The notes under the pieces were generated by a model. It had not been told where the DNA came from. It searched no databases and saw only the letters and a program-made list of their open reading frames with translations. Shown piece by piece: positions 1 through 10,500 of a stretch of DNA of 61,847 nucleotides. Each line of letters opens with the position of its first letter. The first letter of the stretch is position 1. A program made the position numbers and the translations under genes. Origin of the DNA: Globomyces pollinis-pini (Eukaryota > Chytridiomycota > Chytridiomycetes > Rhizophydiales > Globomycetaceae); NCBI GenBank assembly GCA_025399215.1, contig MU621175.1:1-61847 (forward strand). The letters run 5' to 3'.

Positions 1-150
1 CTCGTTTACGTGTATCAAACTATTTTTGAAAACGCCAAAACTTTATGTTACAGTAAATCAACACCGAAAGAAAAGAAAGCTCAGAAGCCAAACCAGAAGT
101 TTAATATAGAAAAGCCAGCCAAGAAAACAGTTGAAATAACAGATATGTGA
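1..150 (+). CDS. 3' end of an unidentified gene (partial)
   Basis: One frame is open from the first base to a TGA at 148-150 and gives the last 49 residues of a protein that starts outside the window. The segment begins with a hydrophobic/aromatic stretch, LVYVYQTIF, followed by a Lys-rich tail (STPKEKKAQKP) that ends in KKTVEITDM. That layout would fit the last membrane segment and cytosolic basic tail of a membrane protein. I do not recognise the family. An intron acceptor inside the segment cannot be excluded, so only the basic tail is secure. Confidence 0.5.
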   Translation, partial: LVYVYQTIFENAKTLCYSKSTPKEKKAQKPNQKFNIEKPAKKTVEITDM

Positions 151-463
151 TGTCGATAATATAAAAAAATAGCCTTATTATTATAGTTTATTAGTTATGA
201 GTACTGGTTCTGGGTAAAAAACTCCTTGATTCACTGTCTACTTGTGAGCAGCGAATGTCTATAGATGTGCTTTCCGTGACTTTTTTCTCTACAGGAATAT
301 CGGCTTGCTTTTTGATACTAAAGTTAATTGTCACGGATAAATACATGTAGTTCCAGAGTAGGAGAAGCACTACATGTCAATGATGTGTAATCTTACTTGA
401 TAGCTCAACGAGAAACATGTTCCAAAAAAATCCAGCACAATCAATTGTAGATCCCTAACATAA

Positions 464-829
464 ATGATTCAAGATTTTACTATAGATGGAGCTCCAGGCT
501 GTGAATTCCTTATGGCCGGCAATGCAAACAATAGACAGCCCACTACCCCAATAGTCGGTGCTTCCACAGTTCTTCTACGCATCCAAAGTGTTGTTGACAA
601 TATAATCGCAGAGATTGATAAAATCCACATGGACGTGAAGATAAATAGACAAAATAATTGTGAAACTTTACTACGAACAATTTGTAGTGGAATCAATACA
701 TTGACAGTATTATTAGATTCACGAAACATTGGAGATGTATTGGATGTTTTTGTAGGTAGTATAGACCATCCATCTATTCCAGCAAATAATTCAAAATACA
801 CACTATCAATCGATACACTGATTGTTTAG
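464..829 (+). CDS. hypothetical 121-aa protein
   Basis: This is a single uninterrupted reading frame from ATG to TAG. It stops ten bases before the stop codon of the converging gene at 839-1426, the tight 3'-3' spacing seen elsewhere in the window. The protein has no signal peptide or membrane segment. Residues about 35-90 look like two amphipathic helices, rich in Ile, Val and Leu with charged residues between. I recognise no domain. The opposite strand is open over almost the same stretch (469-801), so the coding strand is not certain. Confidence 0.4.
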   Translation: MIQDFTIDGAPGCEFLMAGNANNRQPTTPIVGASTVLLRIQSVVDNIIAEIDKIHMDVKINRQNNCETLLRTICSGINTLTVLLDSRNIGDVLDVFVGSIDHPSIPANNSKYTLSIDTLIV

Positions 830-838
830 GAATAAAAA

Positions 839-1426
839 TTACGGATTCGATAGACTAGTATTTGCTACTGGATCTCCAATAATTTGAAAACGAAGAAATG
901 TAACGTATTCATCAAATGGGTAGTAAGTTGGTGACGCACTAACGATGGTGAAGGTAGCATAAACATAAGAGTCATAAATATTTGATAAACTGGTTCGAAT
1001 ATTAGCAGTGGAGAAATTTGCAAGAGTATCAGTTGGATCAATGGTGAAATGTGCCTAAACAATTTAATACACTAGAATTCTTTTGGTTTGTATTTAGTAC
1101 ATAAATTTGGTAAGTAGTCAATACGCACTGATGGTAATACAACTTTTTAGTTGTATTAATATTAAAATATGATTGAATGAATACTTACACTTGTAGTTAA
1201 CGATGAATATTGAAAGTAATTTAAACGAGCATTGATCTTGATTGTCGCGACTGATTCGTTTCCCAATACATAAATAGCATTTGATGATTTACTATTCGTA
1301 ACAGTGTTGTTCTGTGCTGTTAGTGGCACCACTTACCAATATAGAGAGGGATGGAATCAGAACCCCCAAGATAACGCTGCACAAAAGTAACACTAATTTG
1401 CGGTTGGAATAGCTGTTTAATGGCAT
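839..1426 (-). CDS. small type II membrane protein, three exons, 142 aa
   Basis: Three exons join in phase 0: 1337-1426 (30 codons), 1189-1311 (41 codons) and 839-1054 (71 codons plus stop). They are separated by introns of 25 nt (1312-1336) and 134 nt (1055-1188), both with GTAAGT donors and AG acceptors. The protein opens with a short basic stretch, NSYSNRK, then one hydrophobic helix (LVLLLCSVILGVLIPSLYI) without an obvious cleavage site, so it is probably anchored with its C-terminus outside. The remainder is Ser/Thr-rich with several Asn-x-Ser/Thr sites and looks beta-rich. The plan is like that of the DUF3712/LEA proteins at 16-20 kb but much shorter. No family is recognised. Confidence 0.6.
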
Positions 1427-2053
1427 TTGATAATGAATATTAAAATGATAGAATTAAAATGAAATGATGTCTTTATAAGTTCAATTGTAGCTGACGTCAC
1501 TTGCATTATTAACTGTTATGAAGACTCATTGCCTGGGAATAATTAGATCATTGTTCTTTAAAAAACCCTTTGACCATGTCAAATATTCCATGTCCATCTG
1601 ACAATCATATAACAACCACAAACACACTGATGGCACCCAATATGAAATGAGTTGCACAAACACATGAAGGTTTGGCAATTCATAATCACTCATTTTGAAT
1701 TGATTCTTTCATTGGAAATAAGTGTTCAAGAGAGTATGGAATGTATGATTATGAGTTTGAAGTGTTTTTGTATCAAGAGAACCGTATGGGACTAATTTGG
1801 TCCAAAAGTATCCATTCTCATCATAGAGAAAGTATTTAATTCATAACAACTTATTTGAACATCTCATAATGCCCCATTCCATGACATTTGGCTCTTAGCA
1901 GCTCTTCGGAGTATTGAACATAGTTGAGGGCCCCACGCAGGAACGAACCTCAGACTTTTTTATGAAAATGACACAAAGTGTCTGATAAAACGCATGGTTG
2001 TCTCTTATAAATATGAGGGACTTTTTTTCGAATAATTACAACTAAATAATAGA
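1427..2053. promoter_or_regulatory. divergent intergenic region with a CRE-like palindrome
   Basis: This 627-bp gap separates the divergent starts of the small membrane protein and the oligopeptide transporter. It contains a perfect TGACGTCA palindrome at 1492-1499, the classical bZIP (CRE/ATF) core, 66 bp from the start codon of the minus-strand gene. I see no further open frame or RNA gene in it. Binding is inference from the motif alone. Confidence 0.35.
2006..2013 (+). promoter_or_regulatory. TATA box of the oligopeptide transporter gene
   Basis: TATAAATA lies 41 bp upstream of the ATG at 2054. It is in the same position and orientation as the TATAAAA elements before two other intron-poor genes here (14457 and 26363). 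Confidence 0.5.
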
Positions 2054-4339
2054 ATGGTTGCTGCCGATTTTGAAAAAGTCGATAAAGAATTGGCTACCCC
2101 CGAACAAGTCACAAACACCGCAACTGGTGAAAAAATTGATGAAGAATTAGCTGACTCTTGGATTCATGGTATTGTAGACTTTGAAGATGATCCAGAGACC
2201 CCAACTATGACTTTCAGAAGTTTGTTCCTTGGTATCGTATGGGGTGTTTTCCTTGCCTTTGCTGATACTCTCTTATCCTTCCGTTACAATCCTATTGTTA
2301 TCCCAAGTACTGTCTCCATTTTGATCAGTTATCCTATTGGTCTCTTCATGGCAAAGGTCCTTCCAAAAGGTCCTTTAAATCCTGGCCCTTTCTCTGTTAA
2401 AGAATTGGCTTTGATTTGGATTTGTGGTTCCGCTGCCGGTGGTCAACCTTATGGTTTATTAAACGTCATTGGACAACGTTGGGAAGATTTCATGGGAGAT
2501 CGTACCATTACTTTCTGGAACTCTTTACCTTGGGTATTATGTACTCAAATGATTGGTTATGGTGCTGCCGGTATCGCTCGTCGTTTCATTGTGTATCCTA
2601 AATCCATGTTATGGCCTACCACTTTACCTTATGTAACTTTACTCAACTCTTTCTTCAAAGAAGATGCTCCTTCCAAGTACAAAATGTCTCGTTTAACGTT
2701 TTTCTGGTTGGCTTTCACCTTCATGTTCTTCTATCACTGGATTCCAGCTTACTTTGCTCCTGCTGTTGGAATGATCTCAATTCTCTGCTTGATCTCTAGA
2801 AACAAGACTCTTAGATGGTTAGGATCTGCTGCCAACAACGAAGGTGTCGGTATGTTCACTCTTTCTCTTGATTGGAGTGTTGCTAACGGTCTCGGTTCAA
2901 TGTATACTCCTTTCTGGGCCGGTATGAACAACTTTGGTGGTTATATCTTATTCACTTGGGTCTTTATGCCAGTTATCTACCAATACAACATCTTTGACCC
3001 ACCAGGTGGTTACTCCAAGCAATCTATCGAAGGTTACGATGGTGCTGATCCATCTGAAGATCCTTTCCCAAGAATCAATTCCAACAAATTGTACTCTAAA
3101 ACTGGTAAACGTGTTAAAGTCAACACTCTTGAATTATTACGTTCCGATAACTTCAAATTGAATGAAACTTTCTACGACAAGGTCAAACCAATCTACCTTT
3201 CCCCTGGTTTCTCCATGGCTTATTTCTCCTCTTTCCTTACTCTTGGTGCTTTAGTATCTCACGTTGCTTTATGGTATGGTGAAGATATTGTCCGTCAAAC
3301 TAAAGAAGCTTTACACTCTGCTGCTCGTGGTGAAGAAGATGAATTAAACATCATCATGAAGGCTTACCCTGAAATCCCTGATTTCTTCTACATTGCTTTC
3401 TTACTCCTTTTCACTGTCTTATCTGTTGTTAATGGACTATTCACTGCTTTCAAGATGACTGTTGTTGCTAGTATCTCTGCTGTCGCCTTAGGTACTGCTT
3501 TTATTATTCCAATTGGTATCATTCAAGCTATTTCTGGTTCTCAAATTGGTCTTAATGTCTTAACTCAATTACTTGCTGGTCTTGCTCAACCTGGAGATAC
3601 CATTGGTGTCATGTGTTTCAAGACTCTTGGTTATGATATTACTATTCAAGGATTGAACTTGTCTTCTTCCCAAAAGATTGGTCACTATTTACACATTGCT
3701 CCAAGAGCCATGTTCATTTTCCAATTGTTGGGTACTTTGATTGGTGTCATTGTCAATACTGGAACTGTTTTCTGGGCCGAAGTTGCATTAGCCGAAGCCT
3801 TCGTAGAGACTCCTTTGGAATGGAATCCTATCAATTATAGTACTTTTGTCAACGCCGCTGGTATTTGGGGTTCTATTGGTCCTGCTCGTTTCTTTGGTAC
3901 TGGAGCTGTCTACAACTCTTTAATGTGGGGATTCTTGATTGGATTCGTTTTACCATTCCTTCCATGGTTGATCAACAGATTCTTCCCACATCCATTCTGG
4001 CATTTAGTCAATGTTCCATTATTGGTCTTTAACGGAAATCTCACTGGTTTGAATCAAGCATATATTTTCATGGGATTAATTACCAACGTTATCTTCAACA
4101 AGATCATCTATGAAAAGAACCGTGATTGGTGGTCAAAATACAATTTCCTACTTGGATTTGGATTTGATACTGGTGCCGCTATTGCTTCCATGCTTTCATT
4201 ATTCCTTGGATTTTATGTAGCTGCTCCTGCTCCAAGTTGGTTGAACCCAAATAATGCTTATGCTGATTATTATTGTATTGGTCTTTACTGGCAAAACGAA
4301 ACTGGTCCTTTGACTCCTCCTGCTGCTCCAGAATTATAA
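2054..4339 (+). CDS. oligopeptide transporter (OPT family)
   Basis: This intronless 761-aa protein has the length and layout of fungal OPT transporters (S. pombe Isp4/ S. cerevisiae Opt1 family), plasma-membrane proton symporters for tetra-/pentapeptides and glutathione. It has an acidic soluble N-terminus of about 55 residues and then 12 or more hydrophobic segments. The two family signatures are visible: NPGPF at residues about 109-113, and HIAPRAMF at about 547, the counterpart of the conserved KIPPR motif, with Ala replacing the first Pro. Codon use is more biased towards C-ending and GGT/GCT codons than in the neighbours, which suggests high expression. A TATA box precedes it. The substrate cannot be read from sequence. 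Confidence 0.93.
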   Translation: MVAADFEKVDKELATPEQVTNTATGEKIDEELADSWIHGIVDFEDDPETPTMTFRSLFLGIVWGVFLAFADTLLSFRYNPIVIPSTVSILISYPIGLFMAKVLPKGPLNPGPFSVKELALIWICGSAAGGQPYGLLNVIGQRWEDFMGDRTITFWNSLPWVLCTQMIGYGAAGIARRFIVYPKSMLWPTTLPYVTLLNSFFKEDAPSKYKMSRLTFFWLAFTFMFFYHWIPAYFAPAVGMISILCLISRNKTLRWLGSAANNEGVGMFTLSLDWSVANGLGSMYTPFWAGMNNFGGYILFTWVFMPVIYQYNIFDPPGGYSKQSIEGYDGADPSEDPFPRINSNKLYSKTGKRVKVNTLELLRSDNFKLNETFYDKVKPIYLSPGFSMAYFSSFLTLGALVSHVALWYGEDIVRQTKEALHSAARGEEDELNIIMKAYPEIPDFFYIAFLLLFTVLSVVNGLFTAFKMTVVASISAVALGTAFIIPIGIIQAISGSQIGLNVLTQLLAGLAQPGDTIGVMCFKTLGYDITIQGLNLSSSQKIGHYLHIAPRAMFIFQLLGTLIGVIVNTGTVFWAEVALAEAFVETPLEWNPINYSTFVNAAGIWGSIGPARFFGTGAVYNSLMWGFLIGFVLPFLPWLINRFFPHPFWHLVNVPLLVFNGNLTGLNQAYIFMGLITNVIFNKIIYEKNRDWWSKYNFLLGFGFDTGAAIASMLSLFLGFYVAAPAPSWLNPNNAYADYYCIGLYWQNETGPLTPPAAPEL

Positions 4340-5051
4340 AGATTTTCAATATATTTTTGTTACATGAATCTCTTGTTTTTTCCATTGTCATTCCATTTAT
4401 TTTTATAGTCAGTTTCTTTTGTATACTTTTCAAACTCTATCCTAGTGTTGAGATCTTTCCAATTCCTTTCCGTTGAGTTGAATGTAGTTTTTGTTTTTGT
4501 CGAATACGTTAAAGATGGACTGAAATGTTTTCCAATGACTGACCATAACTATGGTAAGGATTAAGTGGTTGACAGGTTTGACTGATGACGTATTTGGAAT
4601 TCATTGTAAATTTTGATTAAATTAGAAATGAGGAAGGTGGGACGCTATTTATACTATTTTTTGCATATCGATCATATATGTATTGAGTACCCGAACCTTT
4701 ACGTGGAAGACTAGAAGCATGAGTAAAATGGTAGTACAGCACAGCATTTGTTCAAATCATGTATTTGCAATGGTGATTGTCATATCTTTCAACAGCTACA
4801 AGTCCATTGAATGTTATTTAATGATTGGTAGTGATAGAATCCTTTGTCTGTGGTGTTGAAGTCAGATGTGATTCTGTTTTTATAATTTTTTTTTAAACCT
4901 TTTTGGATCGAGAACTGGAAAGGTTATCAGATCCATCTTGAATGTTGAATGTCATCACATTTGGATCATTATTAAATAAACTGGTTTAAAGTTGTCAAAA
5001 TAAAAAAAAATAATGAAAACACTTGGATAGATTGGATGATGAGAGATACCA
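4340..5051. other. convergent intergenic region, nothing recognised
   Basis: This is 712 bp between the stop codons of the OPT and Zn2Cys6 genes. It is T-rich at the left (probable 3' UTR and poly(A) signal of the transporter) and has an A-tract near 5000-5011. No frame of credible length, RNA gene or repeat was seen. Confidence 0.5.
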
Positions 5052-6754
5052 CTAAACGAGGGTGGGATATTTATTATGTTTTAAAACAGCATTCTGGATT
5101 TCAAATGCAAAATGTGCTGCCATTGGCCATTTCCAACCATACTGATTTACACTTGGATACAGTATATCTTGAATGTTTTGTATAAATTCAGACTTTTCCT
5201 CTGTTCCGTTTTCAAAGGTACCAATAGCAGATACCACTATTTCAGTTATTATACCCATTCCTCCTGACACTTCAAATATAAGGATTTGGTTATTCATGTC
5301 TTCCAATTCTTCTTCTTCATATGGTAATGATACTGTATTGATTTCACTACTCAGTACATACATGATTGCCCTTGTTGTATGTACAATAACATCAAATGAG
5401 GTATACCGAACATCAGATACATTTGATGATTGCTTTAGTGGATACATTAACAAGATGTTGTTTCTTATCGCTGTTGAATGTAACATTGCAAGCATTGTTA
5501 ACCTAATCTTTTCTCCAAATGTTTTTCTTGTAGAGCGTTTTTCTTGATTCGTTGGCTTGATACTTTCTTTGGAGTCGAATCGTTCAATGGAGGCAAAGAG
5601 TGCATCTTCTGGCGTCAATTCTTCGTATAAAGCTAAAATAGACCAATGTAGATTCAGAAATATAGCGTGAAGTTGCTGTTGGTTGTAATAGTGAAGAAGG
5701 TTTGGTAATCGTTTGAGATAAAGAATTTTTCTGAATAAACGAATATGCTTTAATGAATAATAGAAACTTTTTCCATTGAATTCTTCGTGAGATGCTGGAA
5801 GAACCATTGTTGAATCATACAAGAATGGAGTGACACCGTTTGAGTACTTCAGTTTTAATGGAGCGCAAACAGATGAAGGTAGATCCATGTGCGAATCTCT
5901 TGGTTCATTAATCAAGAATGATGTGCCATATTTGACACTTTGGTGAGTATCTAACTTGAGGCACATGATCCAAACCAAATCTTTTTGTATCTGAAGTTCA
6001 AAGACATCTTTTGCAGGAATCATAGGAATTACAGGAAATTTTACCGGAAATGTAAAAGTTCCTTCCAAAAACAGACCATAATGTCTTCCTCTTAAAACAC
6101 TTGAATCTAATATGGTTAATATATGGTAAATCACATAAAGTGTGAAGAGCTTCATCTTCTCGTCCCAATGAATATAATATCAACGTTTTTAGCAGATTTC
6201 TATGGATTTGGTCATGAATTTCGTTTAATGAATGCTCATCCATATCTTCCTGAACAGTTGGTACTTGAACAAAATAAGGATTTTCGTCATTCTGGGATGC
6301 CCAGGTAGGTTGTTGGTGATCTAATCATTAATATTACACAATGATTACTTAGTGGTTCATTGGAAATGGCCTCATCCAAAATCATAATTTTATCATCAAA
6401 AGATTCTGAATTTGAGACTTCAGTTGAAGTTTTTGCATCTCCTGATGCACTAAAGACTATTTGTTTAATATATGTAAAGGCTACATTTGATAATTTCCAG
6501 TTCATCCTCTAGTTGGGATAATTTCTTCATTAGTTCATGCTTTTTCACAGACTTTCTATGAAATCAATAGAGTTCAGAATTACTTTATACATTGAGTTTG
6601 ATTATAAGAGCAATCGGGAACTGGTTTCCTAGCTTTTGCTTTGTAGTCAACACAAGCACTACAAGGTTCTAAACCATCACACCTTTTCTTTCTTGCTTGA
6701 CAATTTCCTATTGCTTAGATGTTTTTTGATACCACAAGTTCTTTTCTTTTTCAT
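5052..6754 (-). CDS. Zn2Cys6 (Gal4-type) transcription factor, six exons, 521 aa
   Basis: Exon 1 is tiny (6733-6754) and encodes MKKKRTCG. After a 25-nt intron (6708-6732) the cluster continues as NCQARKKRCDG. The spliced protein carries C-x2-C-x6-C-x5-C-x2-C, the zinc binuclear cluster of fungal regulators, with the sixth Cys after an unusually long 13-residue loop. A short basic, leucine-containing linker (HELMKKLSQLEDELE) follows, as in dimerising members of the family. Four further introns of about 28 nt join the linker to a long helical C-terminal region resembling the fungal middle homology region, ending in PTLV. All joints keep frame (1,566 coding bases). Target genes are unknown; the adjacent OPT gene is only a positional candidate. 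Confidence 0.85.
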
Positions 6755-6918
6755 ATTCAAAGTAATTTGAAAAAATATCGGGGTTGATTTTTTCCGATCC
6801 AAGTTTTCAAAACATGACCAACTGACCCACTTCAAAACTCCACTAGTTTTTATTTGAAAAGAGAGCAATCAAAATTGATTCTTTTTTATCATATTATGAT
6901 AATGCTATCATTACTAGA

Positions 6919-6970
6919 AATTTAATTTTTAATTTAATTTAATTTGAATTTGAATTTGAATTGATTTAAT
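6919..6970. repeat. AATTT/GAATTT microsatellite
   Basis: A low-complexity run alternates TTTAA, AATTT and GAATTT units upstream of the Zn2Cys6 gene. It looks like simple-sequence DNA in the 5' intergenic gap between that gene and the small gene at 7187. Nothing else was recognised in 6755-7186. Confidence 0.7.
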
Positions 6971-7186
6971 AACAAGTATTTTACATTGTTGATTGATGTG
7001 ATGTGATTGATGTCAAAGGAAACTCTTTGAAAATTTGCGTGAAGGTTGAATGAAAATCACAACAGAACAACAATTTGAAAATTGGATTGTAAACAAACTA
7101 CCTTAATCGTATAGTCAAATCTAAAAATTCATCCTAATACAATCAATATCCTAATCACTTTACCATTACAAAAAAAGTTACAATTA

Positions 7187-7419
7187 ATGAATTCTTATAT
7201 GAATCAAAAATCTAATTTTTGGAATACTTTTCAGTTATCATTAACATTGGAAAAAGTTGCTGAAGAACATGATATCATCTCTCGTTTTGATTTATATCTC
7301 GTAATTTTATTATTACTTAATCATAGAATCGTTCTTCTCAAAAAGATTCTTTAATTCATTATACTTTAGCTCAAAAAAAATCTTATATTGAAGCTCAAAA
7401 AAGGTTGAAATCCAAATAA
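7187..7419 (+). CDS. small two-exon protein, 68 aa
   Basis: Exon 1 (7187-7300, 38 codons) and exon 2 (7327-7419, 30 codons plus TAA) join in phase 0 across a 26-nt intron (7301-7326). The donor is GTAATTTT and the acceptor CATAG, the same intron style as confirmed genes here. The product begins MNSYMNQKSNFWNTF and ends EAQKRLKSK. It looks like two amphipathic helices with a basic end and no signal or membrane segment. Neither exon alone is long enough to stand out, but the join is clean. The family is not recognised; it lies 151 bp before the formin start. Confidence 0.5.
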
Positions 7420-7570
7420 CTGATTTTGTATTAGGTTTTTAGATGTGTTAAAGTAATGAATTAGAAATGATTTGATTAATTTAAACAATACTCCAAAAGA
7501 AAAAATAATAGAATTACAATTCAAAAAAGTACTGGTAATCTTGTATTCTATAACACAATGAAAGGCTACG

Positions 7571-10500
7571 ATGGACATCAATGAACAAGAAAAGCTAAAA
7601 TTACAAAATTATTCATTACAAGAAAAGAAATCAATCATTAAACAATTTTGGAATTCAAATAATACAAAAAACAATATTCTGGAAAATAGATTCTTTGAAA
7701 AATCTTCAATTACTCAACCTGATCATTTAATACCCAACAATATTCAAGCTTATTCAACTGAAATTCATCAATCTAGTTCAAAATCATACATAAATACTAC
7801 TTCTCGAAAATCTAATTTAGTAGAGCAATCAAATGTTTTAGATAACACGAAAGGGAGTAAACCAAAACTTAAAAAATCACAATCGGAAATAAATATTGGG
7901 TCTCAAAGACAAAAAACTCATTCATTCATAACCAAATTGTCAAATTCAACTGTTGGTACCATGGAAACAAGAAAGTTGACGACCCACACAGAACATCGAA
8001 ACGATTTCAATGATAAAGGATATAAACATCAAAAAAGCTCAAGTCAACAGAGTTTGTCGGGTTGGAATGGAAAGGAAACAGATCGCCCTATCATGTATCT
8101 TACAAGGAATGACAACAACAAGGGTCATAAAAAATCAAATACCACTATACCCCAAACGCCATTCAACCGATTAAACGGATCCAGTACTGAAACATCGTCT
8201 TCAAACCGCCCAAGCAGTAGAGAAGAAATATACAATCGCTTATATGAAGGTACCGATGGATCCAAAAACAGTGATTTATCAGATCTCTCAGAAGTTATTT
8301 TGAAAAAACAATTGAGTAGAGAAGAGATTTACAATAAACCAGAGTATAGAAATGTTCCAATATTTTTCAGCAGAGTCTCACCACCAAATAGCCAGAATCA
8401 TTCAACCGTTGATGTAGGTAGTAGTTCCAAAATCAGAAAAAGTAAAAGTCTTACTTCAGTTGCCCTCCCTTACACAAGTTCAAGCAGAGATACTGTGAAT
8501 AGCAAGTTAAATTCTCTTGACTATCAAAATTTGGCTTCGAATGTTCAGCAAAGGAAACCATCAGTAGATAAACCTATGGACGTTTCTGATGAATCGCAGT
8601 TACCACATTCTGATCATTTTAGCGGCTTATCAATCAATTCATTTACAGAACAAGTGACATCTAACAAGACCCGAAATAACTTTGATGAAATTCATCAAAA
8701 TATTAAACAAGACTATAAACCACTTCAATCTCCAATATTAGAATACCCAAGTGAAAACAGTATTGATTCAATTCCATTAAGAAAGCCATACAGAAAAAAT
8801 AGTCTGGAATGGTTTATTTGGAATATAGCAGACCGAAGTGTATCCCTTAAAGCTTTACTTCGTCTTGTATCATCTTTAAAGGTGACACTCTCTTTGGGAG
8901 ATGTGGATCTTATCACCAAGTTTATTGAACTAGAAATTCCCCATTTATCCACAATAAATGTGACAGGAGTATCATGTCTCGAAATAGCACTTGATAGAGT
9001 ATTACCCATTCCAATATCTTATTTATCTAGGTTTGTGCACCTGTCATGGATGGTAAATCCAGTGGTAAAAAGAAGAGACCGAATTTTACAAACAGTAAAA
9101 GAATTCTACCTCTTTTATATTCCGATGATATCAATCCTGATGATGTTAGACTAGAAGTGATACAATGTGCAAGGATTATTACCGGATTTGAATTTGGAAT
9201 GAATTCGTTTTTAAACTCTATTGGTTTACTTCGTCAAATGATTTGGTGTTTTGCTATTCCACGTATGGAAAATCAAGTTAAATTAAGCAAAGATACGTCA
9301 TTAAGATTGGGTCGCTTAGGTGTTATTGGTCTGGTGGCAGAGATAGTTGGACCTGCTTGTTTACTTGATCAAAGGCTAAAAAAGTAATGAAATGTATACT
9401 GATCAATAGTACCATTATAAATGTATTCCAAGAATTACAGCGGTATCAGAATGAACCACGTCTATTTTATTATTTTGTATCATCTTTGACCAATCCCTTT
9501 TCATTTAATCGGAACGAAGTTACACTGGAAGATTCTGATATAGTACATTCATTGGTTGAACATTCTGAAATATGGACATTTAGAACACAGATTATGATTT
9601 TTATCAATGGATTAGTATCCTCATCTGATTTGATAAGTGAACGGATTCGAGTTCGTAACCTTATCGAAGCTTGCAAGTTTACTTTAATTGTCAATGTAAG
9701 ATGTATTATTAACCAGTAGTGGTTGAAGACTCTCAACCCAACAGAACAATTTTTGAATCAATTGACAGCATATGAAGAAGATCTAGTAAAAGATCAAGAA
9801 GAGGTAGAATTGAATGTACAAATTAAAAATTTATCTTTGGGAGATGCACGAGTGACCTTGGACTCATTACTTGAAACTATTCAAGGAGTACCTCAATCAG
9901 AAAAGTCTCAAATGTTAATTCAATCTACCATCAATCATTTAAACCGTATTGTTACTGGATTACTTTTGAATCAATCAGAGATACCCAACTTGAATGGAAT
10001 CCAAACTACTGGAAATGATACTGATGAGATACTTTCTTTAATCGAACGTACCACGAGTACTATTGCACATTCAGTTGAAGATTGGAGTGGGAAAATAACT
10101 GATGGGTCAGTAGTTGAGAATGTTCGTGCAGATTACTTGAATGAAGTTGAAAAATCTATTGGACATGTATCCAAACATAATGGTTCTGTCAGACAAGTGT
10201 ACCAAGAATTGAAATATCTAAAAGAAAAGGTTTGCATTTTTTTATTGATTATAAATAGTATTTAAAAGCATTGGATATCCAGGAATCACAACGAAAAGAA
10301 ATTGATTATTTGAAAACTTCCATGACTATTCAAAGATCACATGCTATCCAAGAAGATAACCGACAGTCCGGGAATGAACCTAACGATTCAAATAATCCTT
10401 CGCATCTTATACGGTCAACTGACTCGAATAGGATGAATTCAAAACAAAGTTCATTTACATCACCTATTTATGACCAAAGCCCTTCTTCAAGTTCGAATGC

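Noticed and set aside
1895..1970. tRNA-like stretch with a GGTTCG-type B-box on the minus strand and a T-run
   Set aside because: The arms do not pair into a T-stem or acceptor stem; no tRNA fold could be drawn.
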